From the NCBI GenBank assembly GCA_026399835.1, contig JAPLQE010000044.1, positions 62,001 to 126,000 of the forward strand: a DNA stretch of 64,000 nucleotides, given 5' to 3'. A program made the translations under genes and the position numbers. This document shows positions 9,136-18,460 of the stretch, one piece after another. How positions within the stretch are numbered: the stretch's first letter is position 1; every line of letters starts with the position of its first letter. The notes below the pieces were generated by a model, which worked only from the letters and a program-made list of their open reading frames with translations, did not search any database and was not told the origin of the DNA. The stretch comes from Burkholderiales bacterium. GTDB lineage: Bacteria > Pseudomonadota > Gammaproteobacteria > Burkholderiales > Burkholderiaceae_E.

Positions 9136-10815
9136 CTAAACCCCCAGCGCCGCCCTCAGCGCCTTCGCCGAGCGTGCGCTCGCGACGATCGCGAGCTTCA
9201 TCGTCGCGCGCGTGGCGCCGACGAAGAGCTTCCTCACCGTGCGCTCGTCGAGCGTCTCGAAGTCGACCTCGCTCAGCACGACCGCCGGCGCCGCCTGCCC
9301 CTTGAAGCGGTAGACCGACTCGACCAGCAGCTCGCCCTCGGTGAAGACCGGCTGCGCGAGCAGGTCGTAGCGGCCGGTGAAGCGGCGGATCGGGTGGGGC
9401 CCGAGCGCATCGAGCCCGAGCAGCGCCGAGCCCTCGCGGCCTCGGAAGCTGATCACCGCGATGTCGTGGCGCCGGAAGCCCTCCGCCAGGCACTTGCGGA
9501 TCGCCTCCTTGGTGGCGGCCATCAGGCCCTCGGTGTCGGTGTACTCGATCAGCTCGAGGCCGGCACCGGCGAACGGTCCTGCGGCCTCGATCTCGACGTC
9601 GGGCGGCAGGATGGCCGACAGCAGCTTCACCACGTCGCGCGGGCTGCGGTAGTTGGCGCGCGCGTGCAGCGTGACCCAGCCGGGCAGCGGCGCGGGCTCG
9701 CGCTGGTAGAGCGCCTGCATCGCGTCTTCCAGCCAGATGACGCGCGCATCGGGCTTGGCGTGGCGCAGCACCTGGTCGCGCCAGGCCGCCGGGAAGTCCT
9801 GGCCTTCGTCGACGACGACGGTGTCGAAGCGCCAGCGTGAATCGACCGCCACCTGCGCGGCCTCGCGCTCGAGCCGTTCGAAGCCGTCTGGCGCCGACAG
9901 GTCGACCGCGCGGCCGGCGTCGCGCAGCATCCGCTGGCACAGCGTGTGGAAAGTGCAGACCTCGCCGCCGGGCGGCACGATCGCGGCGAAGTGGTCGGCC
10001 AGCGGGCGGTTGTAGCAGACGTAGAGCGGGCGGGCGCCGCGGGCGATCGCGTCGCGGTGCTCGGCGAGCGCGAGCTGCGTCTTGCCCGAGCCCGCGGTGC
10101 CGTCGACGTGCAGCCGGAAGGGCGTGAACTCGAGCTGGCGCGCCCAGTGCGCGAGCCCGCCGGAGATCCGCGTGACCAGCGCCTGCGCTTGGCCGACCAG
10201 CGCGTTGACGTCGGTCTCGAGCTCGATCACGTCGCGAAAGAACCGGTCGACCTGCTGCCACGCCGGCGCATGCGTGCCCGAGGGTCCGACGCGGCCCGGC
10301 GGCAGCACCTCGCGGATCACCGGCACGAGCCGGTCGCGGCGCGAGGCGTCGACCAGCCGGTCGGCCGACAGGCCGGCGGTCTCGATGCGGCGCACCGTGT
10401 AGTCGGGGCAGTAGAGCAGGTACTCGACGCGGATCGACTCGCAGCCGGGACGGCGCGCAAGCTTGTCGCGCAGCGTGGTGACCGTGCGCGCGATCTGCAC
10501 CGGCACGTTGCGGATGCGGCCGCGCTCGCGCTTGAGGAGGCCGTCGCCGCCCTCCTCGAGGAAACCGGTCTTCTGCTCGACGAGCAGCACGTCGCCCTGC
10601 CGGTTCACGACCACGAAGTCGATCTCTCCGTAGACCGAGAAGCCGCGCTCGACGGTGGTCCAGTGGACCGCGTGATAGACGGTGTAGTCGTCGGGCAGGC
10701 CGCGGGCGAACAGCTCGAGCGTCTCGCGGTGCCGCTGCGCGGACGCGGGCAGCGCCGCGGTCGTGGAATCGCTGTCGGCCAGTTCACGCCAGCCGTCGGG
10801 AATGATGCTCGCCAT
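9136..10815 (-). CDS. NERD-domain nuclease fused to an SF1 (UvrD-like) helicase
   Basis: A 559-residue fusion. Residues about 30-130 form a NERD nuclease-related domain: YGEIDFVVV (Glu64, Asp66) followed by VLLVEQKTG (Glu80-x-Lys82), the PD-(D/E)xK metal-binding pattern. Residues 230-559 form an SF1 helicase-like domain: Walker A DGTAGSGKT (238-246), motif Ia region VCYNRPLA, Walker B VVVDEGQDF (333-341), ANYRSP near 390, and a C-terminal 'KLFVGATRATMKLAIV' matching SF1 motif VI. Such proteins cut or unwind nucleic acid; some NERD or nuclease-helicase proteins are anti-phage factors, but there is no defence neighbourhood here. It stands alone, with an ATG at 10815. Confidence 0.9.
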   Translation of the reverse strand: MASIIPDGWRELADSDSTTAALPASAQRHRETLELFARGLPDDYTVYHAVHWTTVERGFSVYGEIDFVVVNRQGDVLLVEQKTGFLEEGGDGLLKRERGRIRNVPVQIARTVTTLRDKLARRPGCESIRVEYLLYCPDYTVRRIETAGLSADRLVDASRRDRLVPVIREVLPPGRVGPSGTHAPAWQQVDRFFRDVIELETDVNALVGQAQALVTRISGGLAHWARQLEFTPFRLHVDGTAGSGKTQLALAEHRDAIARGARPLYVCYNRPLADHFAAIVPPGGEVCTFHTLCQRMLRDAGRAVDLSAPDGFERLEREAAQVAVDSRWRFDTVVVDEGQDFPAAWRDQVLRHAKPDARVIWLEDAMQALYQREPAPLPGWVTLHARANYRSPRDVVKLLSAILPPDVEIEAAGPFAGAGLELIEYTDTEGLMAATKEAIRKCLAEGFRRHDIAVISFRGREGSALLGLDALGPHPIRRFTGRYDLLAQPVFTEGELLVESVYRFKGQAAPAVVLSEVDFETLDERTVRKLFVGATRATMKLAIVASARSAKALRAALGV

Positions 10816-10903
10816 CGTCCGATTCTAGCGGTGAAGGCCGCGGCGCCGGACGGGCCCCGCGCGCGTCACCGCGGCGCCGCGCCGGCCCTGCCGAGGTCGC
10901 GGA

Positions 10904-12151
10904 TCACAGCAGCAGCCAGCGCACCGAGAGCTGTGCGCGCACGGTCGACGCCCGCGCCCCGTCGACCGCGGCCGCCTCGCCCCACTGCAGCTCGGCCCCG
11001 GCGAACACCGTCGGCGCGATCCGCCAGACCAGGTTGGCGCTCGCATACGTCAGCGCGCGCAGCGCGTCCGGGGCCCGCGGCGACGCGTCGCCGTCGACCC
11101 GCAGCCGGCTCGCACCGAAGGTGCTCGAGACGCCGTCGGCCCATGCGCGACGGTAGTAGAGCGTCGTGCCCGCGAGGGTGATCGGCACCACGCGCAGGTC
11201 GGTGCCGAGCGCGGCCCCGGTCGCCGACACGCCGTCGTTGAAGTAGCGGCCGATGCCGTCGCCCCGCACCCACTGCATCGACAGCGTGTCCTCGCCGAAG
11301 GTCGGCACGCTCGCCGACAGCGACACTCCCTGCCCGGCGACGCGGCGACCGACGCTGGCCGTCGGCGCGTGGGCGGGGCCGGTCTGCGCCTCGACGTCGA
11401 GGCGGCGCGACAGCACCGCGAGCTGTGCGTGCGCGCGCTCGCCCTCGACGCGCAGCCGTGCGGCGAGATCGGGGCGCGCCGCGCGACTGCCCACGCGCAC
11501 CCGCTCGTCGAGCTCGGCACGCGCGTCGGCCTGCGCCTGCTCGACGGACGCGTCGAGCCGCACCGGTCCGCCGAGCGGCAGCGAGACGCGGGCGAGCCAC
11601 TGCCGCACGAAGCTCACCCCGCTCGGGCCGTTGTAGTCGAGCGTGGTGGGCAGCACCGCGTCGTCCATGAAGGTCGAATAGGTCCTGCCGACCAGCACGG
11701 CATCGCCCCAGCGCACCCAGGCCTGGGTGAGCTGCGGTCGCGTCGTGCCGTCCGGGCCGAAGAGGTTCGCCTGCAGCCGCGTCCACAGGAAGGGCCCGCC
11801 CTCGAGCGGCGTGCGCGAGACCCAGTCGAGCTGCGAGCTGCGGACCGACAGCCGCTGCGCGGACGGCGCGGCACCGAAAGGCGTCGACGAGACGATCAGC
11901 GTGTCCTGCTCGTCGCCGTCCTGACGGCGGCGCGCGGCGATCGCATCGGCCTGCAGCGTGGCGCCGACGAGGTACTGCGTGCCGCCGGGCAGCGTGTGCG
12001 CCCGCGCCTCCAGGCGCTCGCGCAGGGTGGTCTCGGCGGCTTCGCCGCGCTCGGCGGCTCCGGCCCGCCCCGCGAGGACCGCGACGATCGCCGCGACCCC
12101 CAGCAAGAAGGCGCGGGCCGCAGGCAGGGAGCTCGGATTCGGGCGCGGCAT
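10904..12151 (-). CDS. DcaP-like outer-membrane porin
   Basis: A 415-residue outer-membrane beta-barrel protein. It has an N-terminal signal peptide (AFLLGVAAIVAVLAGRAGAA), a short helix (TTLRERLEARAH), then alternating beta strands from 'QYLVGATLQADAI'. The segment 'VLVGRTYSTFMDDAVLPTTLDYNGPSG' matches the conserved GQTWSNFMD...PETVDF region of DcaP trimeric porins, which in Acinetobacter import dicarboxylates and other anions. It ends VRWLLL, with an aromatic/hydrophobic terminus common in barrels. It is divergent from the CoA-transferase gene at 12356. Confidence 0.82.
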   Translation of the reverse strand: MPRPNPSSLPAARAFLLGVAAIVAVLAGRAGAAERGEAAETTLRERLEARAHTLPGGTQYLVGATLQADAIAARRRQDGDEQDTLIVSSTPFGAAPSAQRLSVRSSQLDWVSRTPLEGGPFLWTRLQANLFGPDGTTRPQLTQAWVRWGDAVLVGRTYSTFMDDAVLPTTLDYNGPSGVSFVRQWLARVSLPLGGPVRLDASVEQAQADARAELDERVRVGSRAARPDLAARLRVEGERAHAQLAVLSRRLDVEAQTGPAHAPTASVGRRVAGQGVSLSASVPTFGEDTLSMQWVRGDGIGRYFNDGVSATGAALGTDLRVVPITLAGTTLYYRRAWADGVSSTFGASRLRVDGDASPRAPDALRALTYASANLVWRIAPTVFAGAELQWGEAAAVDGARASTVRAQLSVRWLLL

Positions 12152-12294
12152 CGGACGACGGCTCCGGGTGCCCGTCCGCGAGGGCCGACGGCGCGGCCAG
12201 ATGCTACCTCGGCCGTGCGCGGCCGCGCACCGCGCATTGCCGGCTCGCCGGTTTGCGTGGCGGCGGCCGGCCTGCGATGCTGCGCCACCGTATC

Positions 12295-12330
12295 GGCACC
12301 GACCGCGGCACCGACCGCGGCACCGACCGC
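12295..12330. repeat. 12-bp tandem repeat, three copies
   Basis: GGCACCGACCGC is repeated three times without gaps, 25 bases upstream of the CoA-transferase start and inside its probable 5' leader. Confidence 0.9.
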
Positions 12331-12355
12331 GACAACGAGATCGAGGAGACCTCCC

Positions 12356-13552
12356 ATGACCGCCCCCACCGACGGCGTGCTCGCCGGCATCCGCGTGCTG
12401 GACTTCGGCCGCTACATCGCCGGCCCGCACTGCGCCGCGCTGCTCGGCGACCTCGGCGCCGACGTGATCCGCATCGAGCGCCCCGGCGGCGGCGAGGACC
12501 GCGGCGTCGCACCGGTCACCGACGGCGGCGACGGCGGCACCTACCTGCAGTGCAACCGCAACAAGCGCGGCATCACGCTGTCGCCGGGCACGCCCGCGGG
12601 GCGCGAGGTGGTACGGCGGCTGGTGGCCGGCGCCGACGTCGTCGTGGCCAACCTGCCGCGCGCCGGCCTGGTCTCGCTCGGCCTCGACTATCCGACGCTG
12701 TCGGCGATCAACCCGCGGGTGATCCTGGTGACGGCGTCGGCCTACGGCTCGCGCGGGCCCTGGGCGGACCGGGTCGGCTTCGATGCCGTCGGGCAGGTGA
12801 TGGCGGGCGGCGTGCACATGACCGGCACCGAGGACCAGCCCTACCGCGCGAACGTCAACTGGGTCGACTTCATGACCGCGGCCAACTGCGCGATCGGTAC
12901 GCTGGCCGCACTGATGGCGCGCGCGAGCACCGGCCGCGGCCAGGTCGTCGAGGGCTCGCTGCTGCGCTCGGCACTCATGGCGAACAACCCGCTGCTGATC
13001 GAGCAGGCGCTGCGCGCGCCGAACCGCGTGGCCACCGGCAACCGCGGCCAGACCGCCGGGCCGGTCGACCTGTTCCGCACGCGCGACGGCTGGATCGTGC
13101 TGCAGGTGGTCGGCGACGGCATCTTCGGGCGCTGGTGCGAGCTGGTCGGCGAGCCCGGCTGGAAGGCCGACCCGCGCTTCGTCGACGACCTCGCGCGCGG
13201 CGAACAGGGCGAGCTGCTGTCGGCACGCACGCAGCAGTGGTGCGCGATGCTCACCACCGACGAGGCGCTCGGGGCACTCGGCCGGGCCCGGATCCCGGCG
13301 GGCCCGGTGCTCACGCCGCAGCAGGCGCTCGACCACGAGCAGGTGCGGGCCGGCGGCTACCTGCACCCGGTCGCGCATCCCGACTCGCCGGTGCCGGTGC
13401 CGGTCGCGGTGCCGACCTTCGAGCTGGGCGCCACGCCTGCCGCGTTCCGCAGGCGCCCGCCCCGGCTGGGCGAACACACCGAGGAGGTGCTTCGCGAGTC
13501 CGGCTATCGCGACGCCGAGATCGCGGCGCTCCGCGCCGAAGGCGCTGTCTGA
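12356..13552 (+). CDS. CaiB/BaiF family (class III) CoA-transferase
   Basis: A 398-residue cytoplasmic enzyme that moves CoA between carboxylic acids. It has the family N-terminus 'GIRVLDFGRYIAGPHCAALLGDLGADVIRIE', the 'NRNKRGITL' loop, and Asp171 in VNWVDFMTA at the position of the catalytic aspartate that forms the mixed anhydride. The C-terminal 'RRPPRLGEHTEEVLRE' is also typical. Start: ATG at 12356 after GAGGAGACCTCCC. Its acid substrate is unknown; no dedicated acyl-CoA dehydratase or ligase is adjacent. Confidence 0.93.
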   Translation: MTAPTDGVLAGIRVLDFGRYIAGPHCAALLGDLGADVIRIERPGGGEDRGVAPVTDGGDGGTYLQCNRNKRGITLSPGTPAGREVVRRLVAGADVVVANLPRAGLVSLGLDYPTLSAINPRVILVTASAYGSRGPWADRVGFDAVGQVMAGGVHMTGTEDQPYRANVNWVDFMTAANCAIGTLAALMARASTGRGQVVEGSLLRSALMANNPLLIEQALRAPNRVATGNRGQTAGPVDLFRTRDGWIVLQVVGDGIFGRWCELVGEPGWKADPRFVDDLARGEQGELLSARTQQWCAMLTTDEALGALGRARIPAGPVLTPQQALDHEQVRAGGYLHPVAHPDSPVPVPVAVPTFELGATPAAFRRRPPRLGEHTEEVLRESGYRDAEIAALRAEGAV

Positions 13553-13870
13553 ACCACCGGCCGCACGCCGGCCACGCGCCGGCCCGAGACCGCGTGCGAA
13601 CCCCCGTCACCGTGGAATCCGAGGGTCTCGCGCGCACCGACCGCCGGTGACCCGACGAGCGGCGCAGACAGACGGTCGGCGGTGCATGACCGACGTCCCC
13701 GACACCACCCGCGACCCGGGTGTGCACCCGGGTCCGGCGCCCTCGCCCGGGCGGCGACCCGGGTAGGCGCGCCCCGGCGGCATCGATACCGTCGATCCAC
13801 GTTCCGGATGCGATGGTCGCAGGCCTGGAACCCGCCACGGCCCGCGAGCCGAACAGGATTGAACCGCGCC
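13553..13870. other. 318-bp region without a gene
   Basis: No coding frame is convincing here. It holds a near-perfect long dyad (13713-13734) and further copies of the ACCCGGG core, and ends with a short AGGA ribosome-binding site before the chemoreceptor start. It must contain the promoter of that gene, but I see no clear sigma-70 or sigma-28 boxes. Confidence 0.6.
13713..13734. promoter_or_regulatory. 22-bp dyad upstream of the chemoreceptor gene
   Basis: GACCCGGGTG (13713-13722) and CACCCGGGTC (13725-13734) are perfect inverted repeats separated by TG. It could be an operator or a terminator of the preceding gene, whose stop is 161 bases upstream; it lacks a T-run. Confidence 0.45.
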
Positions 13871-15412
13871 ATGAACCGACTCACTCTCCGCTACCGCCTG
13901 CTGCTGCTGGCAGCCATCCCGATGACCTGCCTGGTGCTGGTGTCCGCCCTCGCGGCCTGGACGGTGCGCAGCAGCACGGTGTCGCTGCAGTCCGTCGAGG
14001 AACGCGTCGTCGCGATCAAGAACCTCAAGACGATCGCCGACATGTATGCGGTCAACATCGTCGACACCGCGCACCAGGCGCGTGATGGCGCACAGACCTT
14101 CGAGCAGGCGAGCGCCTCGGTCGAGACCGCCCGCAAGACGATCGCCGAGACCTGGAAGTCGTATCTGGCCACCGGGCAGACGGTCGAGGAGACGAAGCTC
14201 ATCGAGAAGACTCGCGTTGCGATGGGCGCGGCCGATGCGGCGACGCAGACGCTGCTCAAGATCCTCGCCGCGCGCGACCGCGCAGCACTCACCGAGTTCG
14301 CGGCGAAGGCGCTGTATCCCGCGATCGACCCGGTCTCGGCCGAGGTCAACGCGCTGACCACGCTGCAGATCGACGTCTCCAAGCAGGCCTACGACGAGGG
14401 CCGCGCCACCGAGCGCATGCTGCTCGGCGCGACGGGCGCGCTGTTCCTGCTCGCCTTGATCGCCGGCATGGGCGCGGCGGTCTGGGTGACGCGCCGGCTG
14501 ATCGGCCAGCTCGGCGGCGAGCCCGAGGTCGCGGTCGAGCTGGCCCGGGCGATCGCCGCAGGCGACCTGTCGCGCAGCGTGATCGTGAAGGCCGGCGACA
14601 CGCAGAGCCTGACCGCCGCGCTCGCCGAGATGACCACGTCGCTGCGTTCGATCGTCTCCGAGGTGCGGGTGGGCGTGGACCAGATCGCCGGCGCGTCGGC
14701 GCAGATCGCCACCGGCAACCAGGACCTGTCGCAGCGCACCGAAGAGCAGGCCAGCAGCCTGCAGCAGACCGCCGCATCGATGGAGCAGATGACCTCGGCG
14801 GTGGCGCAGAACAGCGGCTCGGCGCGCGAGGCCTCGTCGCTGGCCGGTGACGCGAGCCGCGCCGCCGCGCAGGGCGGAGAGGTGGTCGGCCGTGTCGTGA
14901 CGACGATGGGCGAGATCGCCTCGCAGAGCCGCCGGATCGCCGACATCATCGGCGTGATCGACGGCATCGCGTTCCAGACCAACATCCTCGCGCTCAACGC
15001 CGCCGTCGAGGCCGCGCGGGCCGGCGAGCAGGGCCGCGGCTTCGCGGTCGTGGCCACCGAGGTGCGCAACCTCGCGCAGCGCAGCGCGCAGGCCGCCAAG
15101 GAGATCAAGACCCTGATCACCGACAGCGTCGAGCAGGTCGGCCATGGCACCAAGCTCGCCGCCGACGCGGGCACCGCGATCGACGAGGTGGTGCGCCGCG
15201 TGCACGCGGTCAACGACCTGATCTCGGGCATCAGCAACGCGTCGGGCGAGCAGTCGAACAACGTGGCGCAGGTCAACCAGGCGGTCGGCCAGATCGACCA
15301 GATGACGCAGCAGAACGCCGCGCTCGTCGAGCAGGCCGCGGCCGCCGCCGAGAGCCTCTCCGACCAGGCGCACCAGCTCGCCAAGACCGTGTCGGTGTTC
15401 CGCACCGCCTGA
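13871..15412 (+). CDS. Methyl-accepting chemotaxis protein
   Basis: Inner-membrane chemoreceptor of 513 residues. Helix 1 spans about 10-31, a four-helix-bundle-type periplasmic sensor domain follows, helix 2 spans about 183-207, and a HAMP segment follows ([29 protein letters not shown]). The signalling domain contains the highly conserved hairpin tip '[33 protein letters not shown]', split here across about residues 363-395. The C-terminus (TVSVFRTA) has no NWETF-like CheR/CheB tether, as in low-abundance receptors. The ligand is unknown. Start: ATG at 13871, after ACAGGATTG. Confidence 0.95.
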   Translation: MNRLTLRYRLLLLAAIPMTCLVLVSALAAWTVRSSTVSLQSVEERVVAIKNLKTIADMYAVNIVDTAHQARDGAQTFEQASASVETARKTIAETWKSYLATGQTVEETKLIEKTRVAMGAADAATQTLLKILAARDRAALTEFAAKALYPAIDPVSAEVNALTTLQIDVSKQAYDEGRATERMLLGATGALFLLALIAGMGAAVWVTRRLIGQLGGEPEVAVELARAIAAGDLSRSVIVKAGDTQSLTAALAEMTTSLRSIVSEVRVGVDQIAGASAQIATGNQDLSQRTEEQASSLQQTAASMEQMTSAVAQNSGSAREASSLAGDASRAAAQGGEVVGRVVTTMGEIASQSRRIADIIGVIDGIAFQTNILALNAAVEAARAGEQGRGFAVVATEVRNLAQRSAQAAKEIKTLITDSVEQVGHGTKLAADAGTAIDEVVRRVHAVNDLISGISNASGEQSNNVAQVNQAVGQIDQMTQQNAALVEQAAAAAESLSDQAHQLAKTVSVFRTA

Positions 15413-15435
15413 TCCCCGATCGGTGGCGCCGCGCG

Positions 15436-15472
15436 CACGCCGGGTCCCGCGAGGGGCCCGGCGTGTCCGTTT
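15436..15472 (+). terminator. Intrinsic-type terminator after the chemoreceptor gene
   Basis: CACGCCGGGTCCC (15436-15448) pairs with GGGGCCCGGCGTG (15453-15465), one G-U pair, loop GCGA, followed by TCCGTTTCC. Confidence 0.75.
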
Positions 15473-15526
15473 CCAGGGCCTGGCGGCGCACGGGCGAATG
15501 CGCAATGCCGGGGGCCCGACGTGGGC

Positions 15527-15532
15527 TACCCT
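15527..15532 (+). promoter_or_regulatory. -10-like box TACCCT, probable leaderless start
   Basis: TACCCT ends six bases before the ATG at 15539, which places the transcription start on or next to the start codon. No good -35 box is visible. Confidence 0.45.
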
Positions 15533-15538
15533 GCAGCG

Positions 15539-16441
15539 ATGCGTTGGCGCGATGTGCTCGAGCTCTGCGTGCTGGCCCTGCTCTGGGGCAGCGCCTACCT
15601 GTTCATCCGCGCCGCGGTGCCGGAGTTCGGACCGGTGCCACTGATCGCGCTGCGGCTGGGCATCTCGGCGCTGGTGCTGCTGCCGCTGCTGCTGGCGAGC
15701 GGCGGGCTGCGCGCGCTGCGCGGCGCGGGCCGGCCGCTCGTCGTGCAGGGGATCCTCTTCAGCGCGATCCCCTTCGTGCTCCTCGCCTGGGCGTCGCTGT
15801 CGATGACCGCGGGGCTCACCGCGATCCTCAATGCGACCGCGCCGCTGTTCGCCGCGATCGTCGCGCACCTGTGGCTCGCCGAGCGGATCGGGCGCTGGCG
15901 CGCGCTGGGGCTGGCGATCGGCTTCGCCGGCGTGCTGGTGCTGGTCTGGGGCGGCGTGAGCTTCCGGGCGGGCGGCAGCGGCTGGGCGCTGCTGGCGATG
16001 ATGGTGGCCTCGCTGCTGTGGGGCATCGGCGGCCACTACACGCGGGTGCGCCTCGCGGGGCTGAGCCCGGTGGCGATCTCGGTCGGCACGCTCGCGGTCT
16101 CCGCGCTGGTGCTGGCGCCGTTCGCCGTGGCGAGCTGGCCCGCGCAGGCGCCGAGCCTGCGCGCATGGCTGGAGGTGGCCTTCCTGGGCGTCGCGTCCTC
16201 GGGGTTCGGCTTCCTGCTGTACTACCGGCTGGTGCGCAACGTCGGCGCCGTGCGCGCGACCTCGGTCACCTTCCTGAATCCGCCGGTGGCGATGATCGCG
16301 GGCGCGCTTTATCTCGGCGAGCCGATCGGCGTGCAGATGGTGGCCGGCGCGGCCGTGATCCTCGCCGGCACCGGCCTGGCGCTCGGGCTGGTGGGTCCCC
16401 GGGCGGGATCCTCGCGTGCCCAGGCGGCGAGCCGTTCCTGA
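15539..16441 (+). CDS. EamA-family drug/metabolite transporter
   Basis: Inner-membrane protein of 300 residues with about ten hydrophobic helices in two repeats. The first EamA repeat begins 'ALLWGSAYLFIRAAVPEFGPVPLIALR'; the second begins 'MVASLLWGIGGHYTRVRL' and contains the typical 'VTFLNPPVAMIAGALYLGEPI'. These proteins usually export amino acids or metabolites. The ATG at 15539 is chosen over the GTG at 15521 because the -10-like box lies between them. No ribosome-binding site is visible. Confidence 0.92.
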   Translation: MRWRDVLELCVLALLWGSAYLFIRAAVPEFGPVPLIALRLGISALVLLPLLLASGGLRALRGAGRPLVVQGILFSAIPFVLLAWASLSMTAGLTAILNATAPLFAAIVAHLWLAERIGRWRALGLAIGFAGVLVLVWGGVSFRAGGSGWALLAMMVASLLWGIGGHYTRVRLAGLSPVAISVGTLAVSALVLAPFAVASWPAQAPSLRAWLEVAFLGVASSGFGFLLYYRLVRNVGAVRATSVTFLNPPVAMIAGALYLGEPIGVQMVAGAAVILAGTGLALGLVGPRAGSSRAQAASRS

Positions 16442-16473
16442 TCCTCGACCGAAGCGCCCGCCGACGGCTCGCG

Positions 16474-16479
16474 TACGAT
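16474..16479 (+). promoter_or_regulatory. -10-like box TACGAT, probable leaderless start
   Basis: TACGAT ends seven bases before the ATG at 16487. It overlaps an earlier in-frame ATG at 16478, which argues that 16487 is the true start of the YchJ gene. Confidence 0.45.
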
Positions 16480-16486
16480 GCGCGCC

Positions 16487-16882
16487 ATGCCCCGCGCCGC
16501 CGCTGCCCCGCGCTGTCCCTGCGGTCTCGATGCCACCTACGATGCCTGCTGCGGCCGCTGGCACGCCGGCCCGCTGCACCGGTGCGCCCCGGACGCGGAG
16601 GCGCTGATGCGCTCGCGCTACAGCGCCTACGTGCTCGGGCTCGTGCCCTACCTGCTCGACACCTGGCATGCCCGCACGCGGCCCGCCACCCTGGCGCTCG
16701 ACCCGGCGACGAAGTGGCTCGGCCTCGAGATCCGGGCCCGCCGCAGCATCGACGCGCACCACGCCACGGTCGAGTTCGTCGCGCGCTGCCGGGATGCGGG
16801 CCGCGCGACGCGGCTGCACGAGACCAGCCGCTTCGTGCGCGAGGACGGCCGCTGGCTGTACGTGGACGGCGAGTCGGGCTGA
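16487..16882 (+). CDS. ychJ: YchJ family (UPF0225) SEC-C motif protein
   Basis: A 131-residue soluble protein. It starts with the zinc-binding motif CPCG (10-13) followed by CC (21-22), then 'EALMRSRYSAYVLG', the signature of YchJ, and an NTF2-like domain ending 'ETSRFVREDGRWLYVDG'. E. coli YchJ has one SEC-C motif at each end; here the C-terminal copy is absent and the protein ends after the NTF2-like domain, as in many shorter members. Function in the cell is not established. Start chosen from the -10-like box just upstream. Confidence 0.93.
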   Translation: MPRAAAAPRCPCGLDATYDACCGRWHAGPLHRCAPDAEALMRSRYSAYVLGLVPYLLDTWHARTRPATLALDPATKWLGLEIRARRSIDAHHATVEFVARCRDAGRATRLHETSRFVREDGRWLYVDGESG

Positions 16883-17011
16883 TCGGGCGCTGATCGGGGG
16901 CGGTCCGCGATCGGGGGCCTCGCAGCCGCGGCCGCGACCGGGGTCCCGAGGCTATCATCGCCCCCGATGCGCGGTGCGGTCGACACCGCGCGCGACACGA
17001 GGAGACACCCC

Positions 17012-18010
17012 ATGGATCGCATCCGCACCGCGTCCGGCCCGGCGCCCGCGCGCCGCCGCGCGCTCGCCGCGCTCGCCGCCGCCCCGGGCGCGGCCCGCGC
17101 CCAGGCCTATCCCTCGCGCACGCTGAGGATCGTCGTGCCGCATGCAGCCGGCGGCAACTCCGACGCCTTCGGCCGGATCCTCGCGCAGCGCCTGGCCGAG
17201 CGCATCGGCCAGCCCGTGGTCGTCGAGAACCGCACCGGCGCGGGCGGCACCATCGCCTGCGCGAGCATCGCGCGTGCACCCGCCGACGGCTACCAGATCG
17301 TCGTCGCCGACACCGGCACGCACGCCATCGCGCCGCAGCTCTACGGCGCCCGGCTGCAGTACGACGTCTTCAAGGACTTCACGCCGATCTCGCTGGCCGC
17401 GACCTTCCCGACCGTGCTGCTGCTGCATCCGTCGGTGCCCGCGACGACCGCGCAGGAGTTCATCGCGCTGGTGAAGTCGCAGCCCGGCAAGCTGACCTTC
17501 TCGTCGGCCGGCACCGGCAACGGCTCGCACCTCGCGCAGACCGTCTTCCTGCATGCCGCGGGGGGGCTGGACATGATCCACGTGCCCTACAAGGGCGGCG
17601 CGCCGGCGATCCAGGCGCTGATCGCAGGCGAGGTGCAGATGACCGCGGTGAGCGTGAACACCTCGCTGCCGCACATCCGCTCCGGCCGCGCCCGCGCGCT
17701 CGCGCTCGCCTCGAGCAAGCGCTCGCCTGCGCTGCCCGATCTGCAGACGCTCGCGGAAGCGGGCGTGCAGGGGGGCGAGGCCGACAACTGGCTGGCGCTG
17801 CTCGCGCCGCCGGGGTTGCCGGCCGACATCGCCGCCACGCTCGCGCGCGAGGTCAACGCGACCCTGGTCCTGCCCGAGGTGCGGGAGAAGCTGGCCGGCC
17901 TCGGCCTGGAGGTGGTCGCCGGCGGCAGCCAGGCCTACACCGAACTGCTGCGGCGCGACGTCGTGAAGTGGACCGAAGCGGTCAAGCGCAGCGGCGCCGT
18001 CGCCGACTGA
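17012..18010 (+). CDS. Bug-family tripartite tricarboxylate transporter receptor
   Basis: Periplasmic solute-binding protein of 332 residues. The mature sequence begins 'YPSRTLRIVVPHAAGGNSDAFGR' and contains the family motifs 'VVENRTGAGGTIA', 'ADGYQIVVADTGTHAIAP', 'VPYKGGAPAIQALIAGEVQM' and 'RARALALAS'. Bug proteins bind carboxylates or aromatic acids; most lack a linked TctAB membrane pair, as here. The export signal is short and alanine-rich after RRR (ALAALAAAPGAARAQA), weaker than usual. Start: ATG at 17012 after GAGGAGACACCCC; a TATCAT -10-like box at 16953-16958 would give a leader of about 45 bases. Confidence 0.93.
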   Translation: MDRIRTASGPAPARRRALAALAAAPGAARAQAYPSRTLRIVVPHAAGGNSDAFGRILAQRLAERIGQPVVVENRTGAGGTIACASIARAPADGYQIVVADTGTHAIAPQLYGARLQYDVFKDFTPISLAATFPTVLLLHPSVPATTAQEFIALVKSQPGKLTFSSAGTGNGSHLAQTVFLHAAGGLDMIHVPYKGGAPAIQALIAGEVQMTAVSVNTSLPHIRSGRARALALASSKRSPALPDLQTLAEAGVQGGEADNWLALLAPPGLPADIAATLAREVNATLVLPEVREKLAGLGLEVVAGGSQAYTELLRRDVVKWTEAVKRSGAVAD

Positions 18011-18032
18011 ACCGGGCGGCACCCGCTCGGCC

Positions 18033-18052
18033 GCGGCCGGCGCGCCGGCCGC
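18033..18052. terminator. 20-bp palindrome after the Bug-protein gene
   Basis: GCGGCCGGCG followed directly by its reverse complement CGCCGGCCGC, 23 bases after the stop codon. It would fold into a stable hairpin; there is no T-run. Confidence 0.4.
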
Positions 18053-18460
18053 AGGCTGGACAAACCGCCTAGGCAGGGCGTCCTGACCGCGGCCTCGAGC
18101 GCTGACCGGCCGAAAAGACCCTGGACAAAACCCGGACATCGGGGCACTGCACGCGGTCGCGACACGTGCCCGGGCAGCGCGGAGCCGGCCTGGCGACGGC
18201 GGTGCCGGCCCCGGGCATGCGCCCCGGAACCGCCCGGCTCCGGGCCCCGGACGCGGAGGGATCCTGCGCGGGGAACCCCTTGCGGCATGCGGTTCTCCGG
18301 GAAGTCCGAGCGCCGACGAGGCTGCCGGCGGCGCACCGCGGATCCAAGGCCGAGCTTGGACTGATGCAATGCAGCAGAACGCGGGCGCTGCCGTTCGTCT
18401 GTCTCGGAACGCGGCCGATCGGGCGACTGAATGATTTTCGAGACGGTCCGCCCAAGTGGA

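Noticed and set aside
13607-16819. A 1070-codon minus-strand frame opposite the chemoreceptor and EamA genes
   Set aside because: It is an antisense shadow: composition is Arg/His/Gly/Ala-rich, with no domain, while the opposite strand has two clear families.
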